Positions 1-12,357 of a DNA stretch of 64,000 bases are shown one piece after another. Under the pieces are notes generated by a model. The model was given only the letters and a program-made list of their open reading frames with translations, had not been told where the DNA came from and searched no databases. Each line of letters begins with the position of its first letter. Positions within the stretch are counted from its first letter, which is position 1. The position numbers were made by a program, and so were the translations under genes. This stretch comes from Buddleja alternifolia (lineage: Eukaryota; Streptophyta; Magnoliopsida; Lamiales; Scrophulariaceae): NCBI GenBank assembly GCA_019426215.1, contig CM033402.1, forward strand, positions 22,888,104 to 22,952,103, in the 5' to 3' direction.

Positions 1-1157
1 ATTCGAGGCTTGATTAAATCAAAGGATTGATTTAATCTAGTACTTTCCATTTTAGGAAGGTACACTAGCACTGTGGGAAGGTGTACTTACTACTAGATAG
101 AAACGAGCCTAAGGGGTCACACACTTACTCGAGAGAGTCACTGTTTGAATAAAATGTGATTAATCAATTTTGAGGAAATTGAGGGAATTAGGAAAGTGTA
201 GTACTTTCCTAATATGGAATATAAATTAATTGAAGGATTCAATTGATTTTACTTTTTTAATTAATCTTGTAGAATTAATTAAATTAATGGACCTAGTAGA
301 GTCCAAGTATTTTATTTAATTGGGTAAAGCCCAAGTTAAATAAATAATATGTTGGAAATTAAATTGGTTGGATTTAATTAGACTTGTATTTAATTGATGG
401 GTTGAGCCTATAATTAAATTAAGAAGTCAAAATTAAATCCTAGAGTCCAATTAATGGTGTTGACCGATTTTATGTCTTGTAATAAGGGAGGGGGCGATTT
501 TTAGTATGGTGGAGGAGGAAAAGAGTTTTCCCCTTCTCCAAGTCTTCATAGGATAAAGATTACTAGAGAGTTTAGGAGAAAAGAAGTTTCCTTTTCCTAA
601 TTGGACTCTAGGTAATCTTCACCTATAAATAAGAGATGATGAAGACTAAATAAAAGATGCTTAATTGCTGAAAATTTTGCCCCCCTCACTACTCTAAAAA
701 TCGGCCACCTTTTCTCCTTCTTTCCAACACGACGTCGTTCTATTCATGTGTTGAATTAAACGACTTAGAAATATTCCTACCCTTCACATATTCAAGCCTA
801 AGGCAAGCTTAGAATTGTTTTGTTGTCTAGCACGCAAGGCAAAACAATTGGTGACTTGAACGAGGTGTGGATACATCTTAGAGGTGCGACGCTTGGAGCA
901 CTCTAAATCGAAAGATACGAAAAGACGACGGGCAATTTTTCACCCAAGGGAAATTGTGTGGATTTGCACCACAGGGTTGCTGTGATCCAAAGCTCGAGGT
1001 GATAACGAAATTTTCGAAAGGTATAATTTCGTTTACCTCCCTGTAAATTCAATCGAACCAATCCATATTCCTGTTTTCGGGTGGTTGTACATTTACTTTT
1101 TGTAAATTTTTAACTTCCGCTGCCACGAGCCACCCGAGGGAATGAGTCAACCCAACA
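1..1157 (+). mobile_element. Family-B LTR, 3' part, probably a solo LTR
   Basis: This matches the 3' half of the complete B-family LTR at 18575-20692 and, inverted, the one at 12358-14441. It ends in the same terminus, CAACCCAACA. A TATA-like CTATAAATA is at 623-631, followed by the leader shared by all copies. The LTR end abuts copia reverse transcriptase sequence directly, with no primer site, so it is either a solo LTR or the 3' LTR of an element starting outside the window. The five bases after it (ACTAA) should be one arm of the target duplication, but the other arm is off the window. By eye about 4% of bases differ from the 19560-20692 copy. Confidence 0.85.
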
Positions 1158-1393
1158 ACTAACGTCCAAACCTTGCTTCTCTCAAATTGGTTAAGCTCCT
1201 CTTGCATTGCTTCTACCCAACTTGAGGGACTGAGCGCTTCATCCACTTTCTTTGGTTCCATTTGAGATAGAAAACTTGCGAACATGGCCTCATTAGTTGT
1301 AGCCCTAGTTCTAATAGGTGCTTCTATATCTCTAGTTACTAACTCTGGTGGATGATCTCTAAGCCACTTACGATTTGGTTGGAATGGGTTGAG
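1158..1393 (-). pseudogene. SIRE-like copia reverse transcriptase, N-terminal fragment
   Basis: Minus-strand translation gives the start of a copia RT domain: AMQEELNQFERSKVWTLV, the typical region before the first RT motifs. The same stretch occurs in the long SIRE element at about 43090-43210. The reading is cut at the V of VWTLV by the family-B LTR, so the catalytic part of RT lies outside the window or is lost. A stop separates it from the integrase portion to the right. Confidence 0.8.
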
Positions 1394-2580
1394 AGATGCT
1401 TAATTATCAATCACTTGATCTTCATTAGTCTCTCGGGCAGTTGTTTCATTGTTCACAGTTCCAATTTGCTCTTGATGATCATTCTCTTCATGATCATTAG
1501 TGATTCTTACAATGTTATCATTGATAACCTCACGAGTAACCTTAGGATTGAGCACAAAAATCTCATCATCCATACCATCACTATCATCACCAAGATTGAT
1601 TTGTGGCGCTTTTTGAGCAAGATCTTCAATCCCTACATCCTCAACATTAACCTTACTCGGTTCTTGGTTAGCATCATCAAACACAACATGAATGGATTCT
1701 TCAACCTTCAGTTTCACCTTATTTAGGATGCGAAAACTTTTTCCATTCTTGGCATAGCCTAGAAAGATTCCCTCATCTGCTTTAGGATCAAACGTCTTTA
1801 GGCTGTGCGATCCACTGTTATGAATGAAACATTTTGAACCAAATACATGAAAATATAAAACGTTAGGCTTACGTCCATTCCACAACTCATATGGAGTCTT
1901 CTCATGTTGCTTGTTTATCATACATCGGTTCTGAGTGTAGCAAGTGGTATTGATAGCTTCGGCCAAAACCCTTTGACGCAGGTTGGACTCTGCTAACATT
2001 GTCCTAGCGGCTTCTTTAACCGTTCTATTCCATCGCTCGGCAACTCCATTCTATTGAGGTGTTCTAGGCGCAGAATACTGTTGGAGTATTCAAAAATCTG
2101 TACAAAATTTCTCAACAAAGTGGTTAGTAAATAAAGTTTCTCTATCACTTCTAATCCTTGTCACATTTAAATTTTTTGAAGTTTGTAATTGATGGATTAC
2201 CGCTGTGAGCTTGTCACTAGTTTCATTTTTGGTCGCTAGAAATTCTACCCATGTATAGCGTGAGAAATCATCAATTATCACTAGCGAATACTTTCTACCA
2301 CTAACACTCATGATTTGAATAGGACCAAACAAATCTAGATGCAATAGTTCAAGAATTCTAGAAGTAGATAGACATAGTTTCTTCTTAAAAGATGATTTAT
2401 TGTGTTTACCCATTTGACATGCATCACATAAGAAATTATTCTTAAATGAATCCTTAGGTAATCCCTCTACTAAATTTAATGATATTAACTGAGAGATTGC
2501 CTTAAAGTTGAGGTGATTCATTTTTCTATGCCATAACCAACCCAATTCATTTTGACTCTTAGCAATAAAGCATGTGGGGT
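1394..2580 (-). pseudogene. SIRE-like copia integrase, broken
   Basis: Integrase of a copia element inserts the cDNA into the chromosome. Reading right to left there is an HHCC zinc-binding region (LWHRKMNHLN ... LCDACQMGK, about 2400-2545), a core with the first Asp in the DDFSRYTW motif, a second Asp in IRSDRETLF, and the Glu region NGVAERWNRT near 2020-2050. The second catalytic block is altered (the sister copy reads SDHGTEF). A frameshift near 2090 and an in-frame TAG near 2055 break the frame. The C-terminal part (ELWNGRKPNVLYFHVFGSKC) and an acidic linker follow down to 1400. This copy cannot be functional. Confidence 0.85.
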
Positions 2581-3400
2581 TGTTATCTATTGTTGAATCC
2601 CAATCCACTAAATATACATTGTTTATTATTTTTCCTCTTAATTTAGTGGACTTAGTCTTAGCGTCATTAACATAGAAACAACCGCTTGAAAATTTCACTT
2701 CAAAACATTTATCACAGAATTGACTAATGCTCAATAAATTATGCTTCAGACCCTCAACATAATATACATCACTGATCATGATGTTCTCCCTATGCATGAT
2801 ACCTATACCTTTTGTTTTACCTTTGGAGTTATCACCAAATATACTTGAAGTCCATTGGATGCACGATAGTTGATTAGGAGATCCTTGGAACCCGTCATGT
2901 GCCTTGACGATCCACTATCGAAGTACCAAATTGATGTATCGATGTTGGCTCTAGGTACCTGCATTTAAAGGCAGTTCTAATTATTCTTAGGTACCCGTTG
3001 TTGCTTGGGTCCTCCAATGTTAGTAGCTTTAGGCTGAATTAAAACTTTTGGAACCCATATTTGCCTAGTCTTCATTACGGGAATACTGGCCTTCTTGGGT
3101 TTCGGTTTGTGTTGTGTTGCTTTTTAGGTGCATAATAATATCCTAGACTATAATAGTAATCATAATCGTAATTATAATCATAATCATCATAGTAGCGATA
3201 ATATGATTTAGATCTTTGAGGATACTGATGCTCGTATTTCCTCGGCACTGGCTTAGGAGTCGCTTTTGGTGATTGACGCTTAGCTTTTGATTCATTGGTA
3301 GACGGTTTATCCTTAACCTTTTGAGCATTTGGATGAACCTTATTTTGTGAATCATTTACTTTCGTCTTCTCCTTTTTGCCTGAGTTGGTATTGACCTTTT
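2581..3400 (-). pseudogene. SIRE-like gag C-terminus and aspartic protease, broken
   Basis: Minus strand. The copia protease signature DSGSSRHMTG is encoded at about 2895-2919, preceded by WYF, just as in the long SIRE element at 44802-44816. To its right is the Tyr-rich, Lys-rich gag tail (3140-3360). The segment is truncated at 3400, where sequence switches to a 35-bp filler and then to an unrelated plus-strand copia. The Tyr-rich stretch near 3150-3195 is the uninterrupted equivalent of the site that received a MITE in the 33716-49125 element. Confidence 0.75.
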
Positions 3401-3435
3401 ACTAGATTTAATGATATTAACTGAGAGAATTGCCC
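3401..3435. repeat. 35-bp filler at a breakpoint, copied from 2469-2502
   Basis: The stretch starting ACTAGATTTAATGATATTAA repeats integrase-region sequence at 2469-2502 with one substitution and one inserted base. It lies exactly between the minus-strand SIRE fragment and the plus-strand family-C fragment. This is what templated end-joining repair leaves behind. Confidence 0.7.
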
Positions 3436-4607
3436 AATTCATAATGAGTCATGCGCTGCTCATAGGTGAATTTTGAATAGATGTCCCTCCAAATTCATTT
3501 CTAAAGCAATATATTAGATATGGAGCAAGTGGAAGCCTAGTCCTAAGTGCGAGAGGATAAGGTGATACCCAACCTATGTATAAAAGACAAAGGTAAAGAA
3601 TCTGCAGGATAAGTCCTTGAAAGGATAATTTTGTTGGTTGCCTCAAATAATTCAGTGGGAGACCTCTTTTACCTACAGGATGATCGGAGGATCATTGTGG
3701 CCTTAAAAGCCACCATTCTCGAAGATAAGTTCATTTGAGAAAGTCAAGTTGGTAGAAAGATTGTTCTATAAAAACAAAACAAAACTCCTTAGGCGACTAT
3801 TATTCAAGAAACCTAAACCCAACCCATTATAATACAACCACCAATGAGTTGGTCTGATAGAGTATCTCAGTCGCCTGAGATATATGGTCGTCTGCTACAA
3901 AGAAAGCATAAGTTGTATCCTGTAGCATAGGGGATCCATGGATACAAGCCTTCTACGCTTGACAAATTGATAGTGGATATGTACTCTACGAGAAGGTGTA
4001 AGGCTATGAAAGTGAAGATGGATTAGATGTTTTTTGAATCAATCCAAGACTCTAGTAGATCTCCTCGAGAGTATTGTACCCAACGGAGGTGAATACATCT
4101 ACAAGAGAAAGATAGATTCGAATGTCAAGGCCAGTCTGATGGCGAAAGGGTGTAGTGAAAAGATGGGCATTGACTATGAAGAAGCCACTTTGCCACAGTT
4201 ACAATCCAATCCACTAGAATCTTACTTTCTCTAGTAACACACCAAGATTACAAAAAACTGGCACATGGATATGAACACTTGTTCATGAATGGATTCCTTG
4301 AAGAGAGCATCCACAAATAACAACCCAAGAGTTTCACATCTGAGGTCGATTCTCATATGGTTGACAAGCTGTACGAATCCACTTGTGGATTTAAGCAGAC
4401 CCCTCATAGGTGAAATCTTCACTTTGATGACATGATTGGGAATTAGGATATCATCAAAAACGAAGAAGAACCATCTGCGTGCAATAAAGCTACTGGGAGC
4501 TAGATATCATTTCTAGTGGTATATGTAGAGGTTACTCTACAAATGAGAAATGTTATGAGCTCATTGAGTTAAATCAAGACATAAATCTCAAGCATACACT
4601 CCATAAA
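3436..4607 (+). pseudogene. Family-C copia integrase C-terminus and reverse transcriptase, degenerate
   Basis: Plus-strand copia pol remnant. Recognisable pieces are the linker and RT entry around 4034-4190 (SIVPNGGEYIYKRKID, then AKGCSEKMGIDYEEA), a frameshifted equivalent of the FLNGFLEESI motif around 4270-4310, and the region before the RT active site around 4460-4540. Stops and shifts occur throughout. Its inverted relative lies at 18180-18562 plus 25995-27000. The block is interrupted at 4608 by a solo LTR and resumes at 7789. Confidence 0.75.
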
Positions 4608-7600
4608 TGTAACATCCTATATTTCCGTCTCCTAGTTCTATAAGCTAAGGTAAGAGATATAATTCTCTTTAATTAGATTTTGTGATTTATTCGATTTGAT
4701 TGTCTTCTTAGACTAAAGTGAATTAGATGATACATAAGTGGTCTACTCGATCTTGTGGATATTCTTTGGCATTAAAATTTTGGTAGATTTGATTTCGGGC
4801 AAAGAAAAGATTCTTCAAAACCTTGAGGATCAAAGTGAAATTATTATAAAGGAAAAGGACCAATATTTGGTGGGCATATGTCAAGTAGATTATACATTTT
4901 ATGACTGAATTGGAAGTTGGGTATCGAGTCTGGACTGACTGAACTGCAAGTTTCATAAAAGTTTGGGGTCCAATTGTGAACCGGAAAAAGTACAAGGACC
5001 AAATTGTAATTTTGGAGGAAACACTTGCTTCAAGTTTATAATTAACCATCTCATTCAGCTCCTTGGAAGGCACGCTGGCTGGACAAATATAACAAGCATG
5101 ATAGCTCTTGGCTCAAATGACAAATGTGGCAAGGAAATAGTGAGGACACCTAACCCCCCCTTGATGCTTTCAAGAAACAACACCTCACCCATTCTTTGAG
5201 TATTGAGCCCTCTCACCTTTCAAGATCAGGAATATTGACTCATTTTTTTGCTGAAGAAAACAAAGGAACCTCCCTAGACATCTCTCTCCAACTTAAGAGA
5301 ATAAGAAAAAATGCAGATTCCGCAGTGTTGGGGGATCTTCGATTTGTAGGCTCAAACAATATCCAAATTTAGTGTAATTGGTCTTAATTTATTCCTAAGA
5401 GATAGAGGAAATATAAGGTTATTTTGTTTTCTACGCAGAAGTTCGTAATTGGTCACAAAGGTCGTCCAACCGTGACCCTTTTGCACAGAGACAAAATCTG
5501 CTGCTGGGGAAATTTTGGCAAGCTATGGATTGGAAGCGGGTTAATTCATCTCTTTCATTCCACTCCCAATAGAAGACCTCCAAACTCATACACAACGCCT
5601 CTTCAAATTCGAATTTATCAAGCAGTAGATCTCTATAAATTGCTAGCTTACGTGAGGTCATGGCATGAATGAAGAGAGCAGATTCCAGCAAAGTTTACAA
5701 TCTTCAAGAGGTGAGGGCATACTTCTTGTTTAGCTAAACACATACGATTATTATATAGATAATTATCAGTGCTGAGTAAATTATTAACTTTGTTCTTATT
5801 TAAGTTATTTTCTTGAATCGGTTGGCTTGGACAAGAAGAAAATTGATGGATTTGTTGGATGAAGAAATCGAGGGCTGAAATTACAGTTTCTGTAGTTGAA
5901 TTTAAGGCTGTGTTTATGTGACGAAGTGAGTGAATTTAATTATGTGAATTTTTTTGGGGATATATGATTGTGTCAGGAGTATACATGTAAAATTTGATAA
6001 AGATTGGATATCAGTTAAATTTTATAAAAATCTTGAAATGAAGCTGCCAGATTGTTCGGCGGGTGTGAGAAAGTTTTTGGTTTAAGCTTAATTATCATTA
6101 TTAGAAATTTTATTTGATGAAAATTTTTCTGTATAATTATATATGTGCTATAATTGTTTGCAGAAAATTTGGGAATTTTTGGAGCCACAGGGGATTTTCT
6201 AAAAAGCTTTGTAAAGATACTGCCTGTCCTGAAAAATCTGTTGTCGACAGCCATATTTTGGTGATTGAATGACAACATTGGAAATTTCAATTGAATCTGG
6301 AAATTTTATGGCATATTATTCAATATGATCCATGATTTATGAAAAAGTTTCAGAGTAAAATCTTAACATGAGAATTTATAATAAATTCTGTAGTGAAACT
6401 GCGCATATGTGTATCTTGCTTTGCATATTTGTATCTTGCTTTATTTCGTTGGGTTATAAAGTGTTATAACTTGAGATTATGATACTATTTTTGAATCACA
6501 AGATATTTGTGATTTCAACATGACACGAGGCAATGACGTCGAGTTGTAACAGTGAGGGTTTCTAATTTCTTCTTAATGCTTGAATTTACTTTACCCGCTT
6601 TCATATCATTTGATTGTCTTGTTTTGTTTGTACCACTATCTTATTGGTATATTGATGATTGTTGATTGCTAAATGTCAATATCGTGATTCCCGACGTTAT
6701 CTTTTTCACGTCTATAGTAAATGTCTTGTCTCGAAATGGTCTTCGGTCTAATCGTTGTCGATTCCCACGAGTCTTATTATACGAATATCGAGTTCGTATC
6801 TTTCATCCTCTCATTGAGACCATTGTACTTCTTGACTCTACTCCGTCGGCTAAGGGAGCTAAGTGCTACGCCGTGGGAGCCACCTCTTGAGGCTTCGGCG
6901 CAAAGTGCTACACGGTGGGAGCCACCTCTAGAGTCCCGATGTCTGGCATCCATCCGCGATATGTCTCTTTCTTGGTCTAAAGCTTTGTCTCTTAACGGTA
7001 GAGTGAAGGGAGCTAAGTGCTATACGGGACAAAGTGCCACGCGATGGCGGGGGCCACCTCTTGAACCCGTAGGAGCCACCTCTAGAATCCCGACACTTGA
7101 AAAGTTTGCAAACTGAAGGGAGCTAAGTGCTATACAGGACAAAGTGCCACGCGACGGCGGGGGCCACCTCTTGAGCCCGTAGGAGCCACCACTAAAATCC
7201 CGACATTTGTAAATCTCAAAAGGTGTGAAATCTACCGCTGGTATGGGACAATAGGGAGATGGAACACAATCATATGACATGAATCTAAATTATATGAGTT
7301 ATTCATTTTCGTTTCGTTACCTGTTTCGTGATTGATATTCATCATTCTGACAGTCTGTTTTCTTTAATGATTCGCTCGATACGTGTGATCTTGTTTCTGT
7401 TGTAATCTTTCGCTGCAGATTACATTTTAAAGATAAAGGTAAAGCAAACCATTAGGCTACCTCACTGAGTTATTTAGACTCACCCCTTCTTCCTTCTTCC
7501 TTTTCAGATAAGCTTAGTATGTCGGATACAAATGGAGAATGGAGGAGTAAAGGAAGCATTGGGTTGCTGCTATTAGAGGGAGTGATGTTTTAGGACGTAT

Positions 7601-7783
7601 AATTGGATATGTAAAGTTGATGAGAATTTATTGTTGAGTTATTTGGAAATATAAAATTTTAATTTCAGCAGATAATGGTTTAATATAGTTCTGACTCTTA
7701 GCGCTGGCTCGAGAAAGGACGGTCTCCAGGATCGAGCTAGCTTCGCGGTGTGGCGGGCCACCAGGTGGTCGGTGGGCACCACA
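4608..7783 (+). mobile_element. 3.2-kb solo LTR, gypsy (Tekay/Del-like)
   Basis: The element begins TGTAACATCC and ends GGGCACCACA, with the 5-bp target duplication ATAAA at 4603-4607 and 7784-7788. Removing it rejoins the copia RT sequence so that it matches the inverted copy at 18300-18400. There is no primer site or coding domain inside, so it is a solo LTR left by recombination. Its length and the TGTAACATCC start resemble Tekay/Del chromovirus LTRs. The lineage is inferred; the solo-LTR status is seen directly. Confidence 0.8.
7004..7215 (+). repeat. Two tandem copies of a 110-bp unit inside the solo LTR
   Basis: Two copies begin TGAAGGGAGCTAAGTGCTAT at 7004 and 7114. Each contains GGGGGCCACCTCTTGA and GTAGGAGCCACC. 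A shorter diverged relative lies at 6847-6960. This GC-rich patch stands out in an AT-rich LTR. Confidence 0.75.
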
Positions 7784-7788
7784 ATAAA

Positions 7789-8485
7789 ATACTTGGGAGT
7801 AATCACTTTCATGCTTAGAATTTGCGTCTATAGAGATAGGGCAAATAGGATGATGGAGCCCTCCCAACCCTTTTACTTAAATCCTAAAGAAGTTAGGATA
7901 GAAGATCTAAGAAAGCTCTCTTGCCTAGTGAGGAAGAGCAAATGGTAGGCATAAAATATATCATGAAGTATTTGAGAAAAACTTAAGATATAATCTTCAT
8001 CTATGCCTGTGGAGAACTGATAGTGGAAATTTATACTTCTCGGACTTTAAGTCTGATAAATAAATTAAAATTCCACTTTGGGTTTGTATTCACTCTAAAC
8101 TGTGAAGTAGTAACTTGAAATATTTCCAAGTAAATTACTCCACTACTGAGAGTGAATATAAAATTGCCTTGGAGCCACAGAGGTGGTCAAGGAATTTTGT
8201 TTGGATCTGAAGTTCGCGGTAGAACTTCTATTGGTCCCTAGCATGGAGTTTGCATTTATCACTTTACTTTGATGAAATGGAGCTAAAGCTCAAGCTGGGG
8301 AACCAAGGTCTCACAAATCCAGACACGCTGAGAGATACAACATCTTTTGAGAGATTATTGGAAAAGGCAATGTTGCCTTGTAGAAAATGAACCTCAGCTC
8401 ATAACACTACTGACCCACTCACTAAGCCACTATCACAAGCGTTGTTAAAGTGACAACCAATTGCCATAGAGTGCAAGTGGGGGAT
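7789..8485 (+). pseudogene. Family-C copia RT C-terminus and RNase H, degenerate, with PPT
   Basis: Continuation of the 3436-4607 remnant. The DRANRMM region (about 7830-7860) and the terminal RNase H motif DPLTKPLSQ (about 8413-8440) identify a copia pol end. Several stops are present. A polypurine tract AAGTGGGGGAT at 8475-8485 sits immediately before the 3' LTR, the normal site for plus-strand priming. The same order is seen inverted at 17679-18400. Confidence 0.8.
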
Positions 8486-11481
8486 TGTTGTTAAAGTGCC
8501 CTCGATGCTAACGAGGACATTAGAATATAAGCACTAGTTTATATTGCACAACCCTTAACTAATAGAAAGACATTTGATATATTGTTCGTATAAGTCTTAA
8601 TGGCATCTATAAGACTTTAATGAATAAAAAGTCAATGTGAATCAAGGCAGACCTTCCACTCCTTGTAGTAGTTAAGAAGAAAAGCACTGAAAAATTAGGC
8701 ACCTGGTCACTTAAATGGTTCGCAAGTCAGAGAATCTCAATTGGACATTGAAATTTGTTTGGACTTGTACGACACATGCTCTGACTGGAAGTGTCAATCG
8801 AACACTATGGGATAGTGGAATTTTGTGTTATAGATACATTGATGGGATTAATGTATTTGAACACAGCTAGTAGTAATCCGATCATATGTGTTTTTACTCA
8901 TTGACTGTCAATGATTGGATTACTGATTATGATGGTAGGCGTGAGCCTTAGACCTGAGTAATCACGTTGAAGATGTGCTTGTGACCTCAAGTCTGCCATT
9001 AGCGTAGTTAGATCCAATATACCCTTTGGTGGGATCAACCTCGAAGTGCGGCTTGATGGGAAGTAGTAGTCTTAACTGATTAGCAAGAAAGAATTCACTG
9101 TCTCGAAAGTAAACGAAAGGTATCCTATGCGATCATGGGTAAATGAGATTAAAGTCTTTGGTCAGAGCTCATGAACTAACTCGTGTTTTACACCGAGGTA
9201 GTTCTGTAATCTCATGTTACTATGATTCATAACTTGCCATTGAGTCCTGTGAGTTTGACATTTCATGACTCTCACTCGATCAAGATACGTCAGTGAAAGG
9301 CTTATACTCATGCAGTATTCATAATCTAGAGGTTCGTAATGACATAGTCATTTCATTCTTGGTTGGTGTATGATGAGGGGCCACAGTGCTGACTAGGTGT
9401 CACTCACATTCTTTGGTATCCTCTCATTGCCAATCAAGACAAACCTAGAGAGTCGCGCTATAGAAGAGACCGAAAATCAAGTGTTGTATTTGGAGGGTAT
9501 TTTGGTAATTTGTCCTATGGTAGGACGAATTAATTAATTGGGCAAACTAATTTAATTGGTTGTTTAATTGGATTAAAAAATGCTAAATTAAATTATTTAA
9601 TTTGAATAATTAATTAACTGGGTTAATTAAATATTTAAATTGGAATATTAATTTAATGTATATTTATTTTATTGGATTAAATGTAATATAATTAAACTAA
9701 GTGGACTAAATTGACTAAGTCTGTTAGGAAATTTCATGTTAGATGATTTTGATGATGACAAGAGTAGGATTTTATGTTAGACCCCAAAAATAATGTAAGT
9801 TTATGTTTTCATAGATCAATTGTATAAGCGTTTGAAAGTTTATAATTTTGTTAGACTTGTAATTTTTATCTTTATAGATTTTAGACTAAGTATTTAAAAT
9901 TGAGTCACCGATAGAATTCTAGGTAAGTTTATCAAAGATGAAGTTAAGGATCAGCGTATGAAGCCAAGTGAAGATGAAGATTTGTTCTTAGCGTCTGTCA
10001 AACGCTAAAGGACTATTTCAGGGTTGTTGAATCAAGTGCTTAAAAGACTCAAGCGATCAAGGATCAGATTCACCTGAAATAAATTCTCCAGTCATGGAGG
10101 ACTTAAATGCAATCAACAACGGATATTTCTTTCCAACGAGAAATAAATTTAAATGCATTAAATGCCTAATAAATGCATTAAATGTGATAAGGCATTATGA
10201 CTTGTGGACAAGCCATCTTTTGACTAGACTGTCAGAAATCAAAGTTCAAAACCTGCTCATGTCCAATCAGAACCAGCAGATAATTATGGTATGTTAGACA
10301 AGGGAATGTTTAACGCGCTGCGTGAAGTTCACGCGCCTACATGTGTCCAATGGACAAATCCCAAGAAACCCTATAAATAGTGCTCTTCAGCAAACCCTAA
10401 ATACGCACGTACATGCACAAGAAAAGGTCAAAACTTTGTTGAAATAATTTCTCAAGAAAAAGCTTGAAACTCCATCGCCAAAAATCCTTCCAAGCTTTTC
10501 ATATACATTCCAGACAGTTGTAGATATCTCAAATCTCTTTCAAGAAGAACCAAACACTATTACTGAGATATCCTAAGTTGTTTGAACTTTCTAAAATCAA
10601 ACAAACCCGTGAATGAAACCCTCAACATCCTCTGTCTGTGCAAAGAAGTTGTTGATTCTACAAGCAGTATTTCTGAGTGAGAGAAACTTGGTGGTGAAGA
10701 TCTTCATTGGAGCTGAAGTCTGTATGATCAAGGAGCCTAAGACCATCATCCTCTCCTCTATTTTGTAGAAGCCTCTGTGTGATCCTTCGATAATCAATTT
10801 AGTGGAATTCCTCCATATGTTTAGGGAGAAGAAGGACGTAGCTGGGATTACATCACTCAATGAACCTTACAATATCTTCTGTTATTTACTATTTTATTGC
10901 ATTGCTTTACATATTCATTTTATATCTTGAAAAATCATTAAAATAATTAAGCGACTAATTAACAAACCAGAACGCTAAGCTTTAAAATCATTTCCATTAT
11001 TCTAACCCTGATTAAGAGAATGAAGCATTACCCTACTCTGGTAATTGTAAAAAACACTAAGTCTAAGATATCTTGTTTTAAAGCGTCTGACCTAGCGCTT
11101 AAGCTTGCCAAATGTTCAAAACTCTTTTAAAGTGATACGAATTTTTGAAGTCGAAAAAGATTTCAGGGTCTATTCAAAGCCCCCTTCTAGACCTTTTCGT
11201 ATGCCACTTGGGACCACCAGGGTCAATTTAGCCCACATGGGGCGTCAAACAGGCCCTTAGGGGCTTGTGATATGGGCTTAAGTTGGAGGATTATTTAATC
11301 CTCCAACACAAGCCCTAGCGAAGGAATTAGTTCTATCAGTCACACAATTCACAATATGAAAAATCCTCCACCAAAATACAAGATAGGAAAGATTCATATT
11401 AACTCTACCTAGCCGCCATGGGAGATGATGATGAAGATTTCCAAAGTCGGTTCCTGTGTGATGATTGGACCGTTAATGATT
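8486..11481 (+). mobile_element. Family-C 3' LTR, truncated at its end, split by a SIRE solo LTR
   Basis: It starts TGTTGTTAAAGTGCCCTCGA directly after the polypurine tract. It matches, inverted, the LTRs at 30815-32465 and 16381-17678. The LTR runs to 9721, is interrupted by a SIRE solo LTR, and resumes at 11225. It stops near 11481, before the expected terminus GGATTTCCAACA, and abuts an inverted fragment of the same LTR family. Confidence 0.8.
9722..11219 (+). mobile_element. SIRE-like solo LTR
   Basis: It begins TGTTAGGAAATTTCATG and ends CACTTGGGACCACCA, as do the LTRs of the SIRE elements at 18568-25994 and 33716-49125. The flanks are AAGTC (9717-9721) and GGGTC (11220-11224). Intact family-C LTRs elsewhere read GGGTC at this point, so the left arm of the duplication has probably changed by two G-to-A transitions. 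A TATA box, CTATAAATAG, is at 10371-10380. No primer site or internal region follows. Confidence 0.85.
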
Positions 11482-11927
11482 CCACTTAATTTATTATTTT
11501 TCATTTAATTCAATTAAATAAATATACATTAAATTAATATTCTAGTTTAAATATTTAATTAACCCAGTTAATTAACTATTCAAATTAAATAATTTAATTT
11601 ATCATTGTTTAATCCAATTAAACAACCAATTAAATTAGTTCGTCCAATTAATTAATTCGTCCTACCATAGGACAAATTATCAAAATACAATGCAAAACTC
11701 GATTTCTAGTCTATTCCTTTACAACGCTACTCTCTAGGTTCGTCTCGATTGGCAATGGGAGGATACCAAAGGATGTGGGTGACACCTAGCCAGCACCGTG
11801 GCCCCTTATCGTATCCCAACCGAGTACGAAATGTCTATGTCATTATGAACTTCTAGATTATGAATAATGTATGAGTATAAGCCCTTCACTGATGTATCCC
11901 GATCGAGTGAGAGTCATGGAATGTCTA
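11482..11927 (-). mobile_element. Family-C LTR fragment, inverted relative to its neighbour
   Basis: It corresponds to the middle of the right-hand LTR (about 31258-31690). It is joined head-to-head to the plus-strand LTR at about 11481 and to internal leader sequence at about 11927. The second junction has only a few bases of shared sequence (ACA), consistent with end joining after deletion. Confidence 0.7.
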
Positions 11928-12357
11928 ACAATTGAATTTCACCTTGCAACCTTTTGCTGGTATGTGTGTTGAAATTTGTTCTCGACCAACGACATTTCAT
12001 GCACTTAGGAAAAATTTAAAATATATTTCAATATATAACCCCCATTGCTTAGTGACGATATTATATATTAAATATCATTTTATCTAAGTTCAGTGGAGGA
12101 CAGGATACCTAGTATCCTTTACTAACTTAATATTTTTAAATGTGGGAGAATTTAATTATTTAATAAAGTTCTCAAAAAAGCATATTAATTTATAAAGCGC
12201 ATACATGCATACAAAGCGTAGAGAACACCTAGTAAATCTACCTACATTGACACTTCCATGAACTTTCTAGATCGACCCAAGCCAATGGGCTAATCAACAT
12301 ATATTTTAACCATGCTGAAACATAAATATAAAACCTAAGTTCATGGGAGATGTAAAT

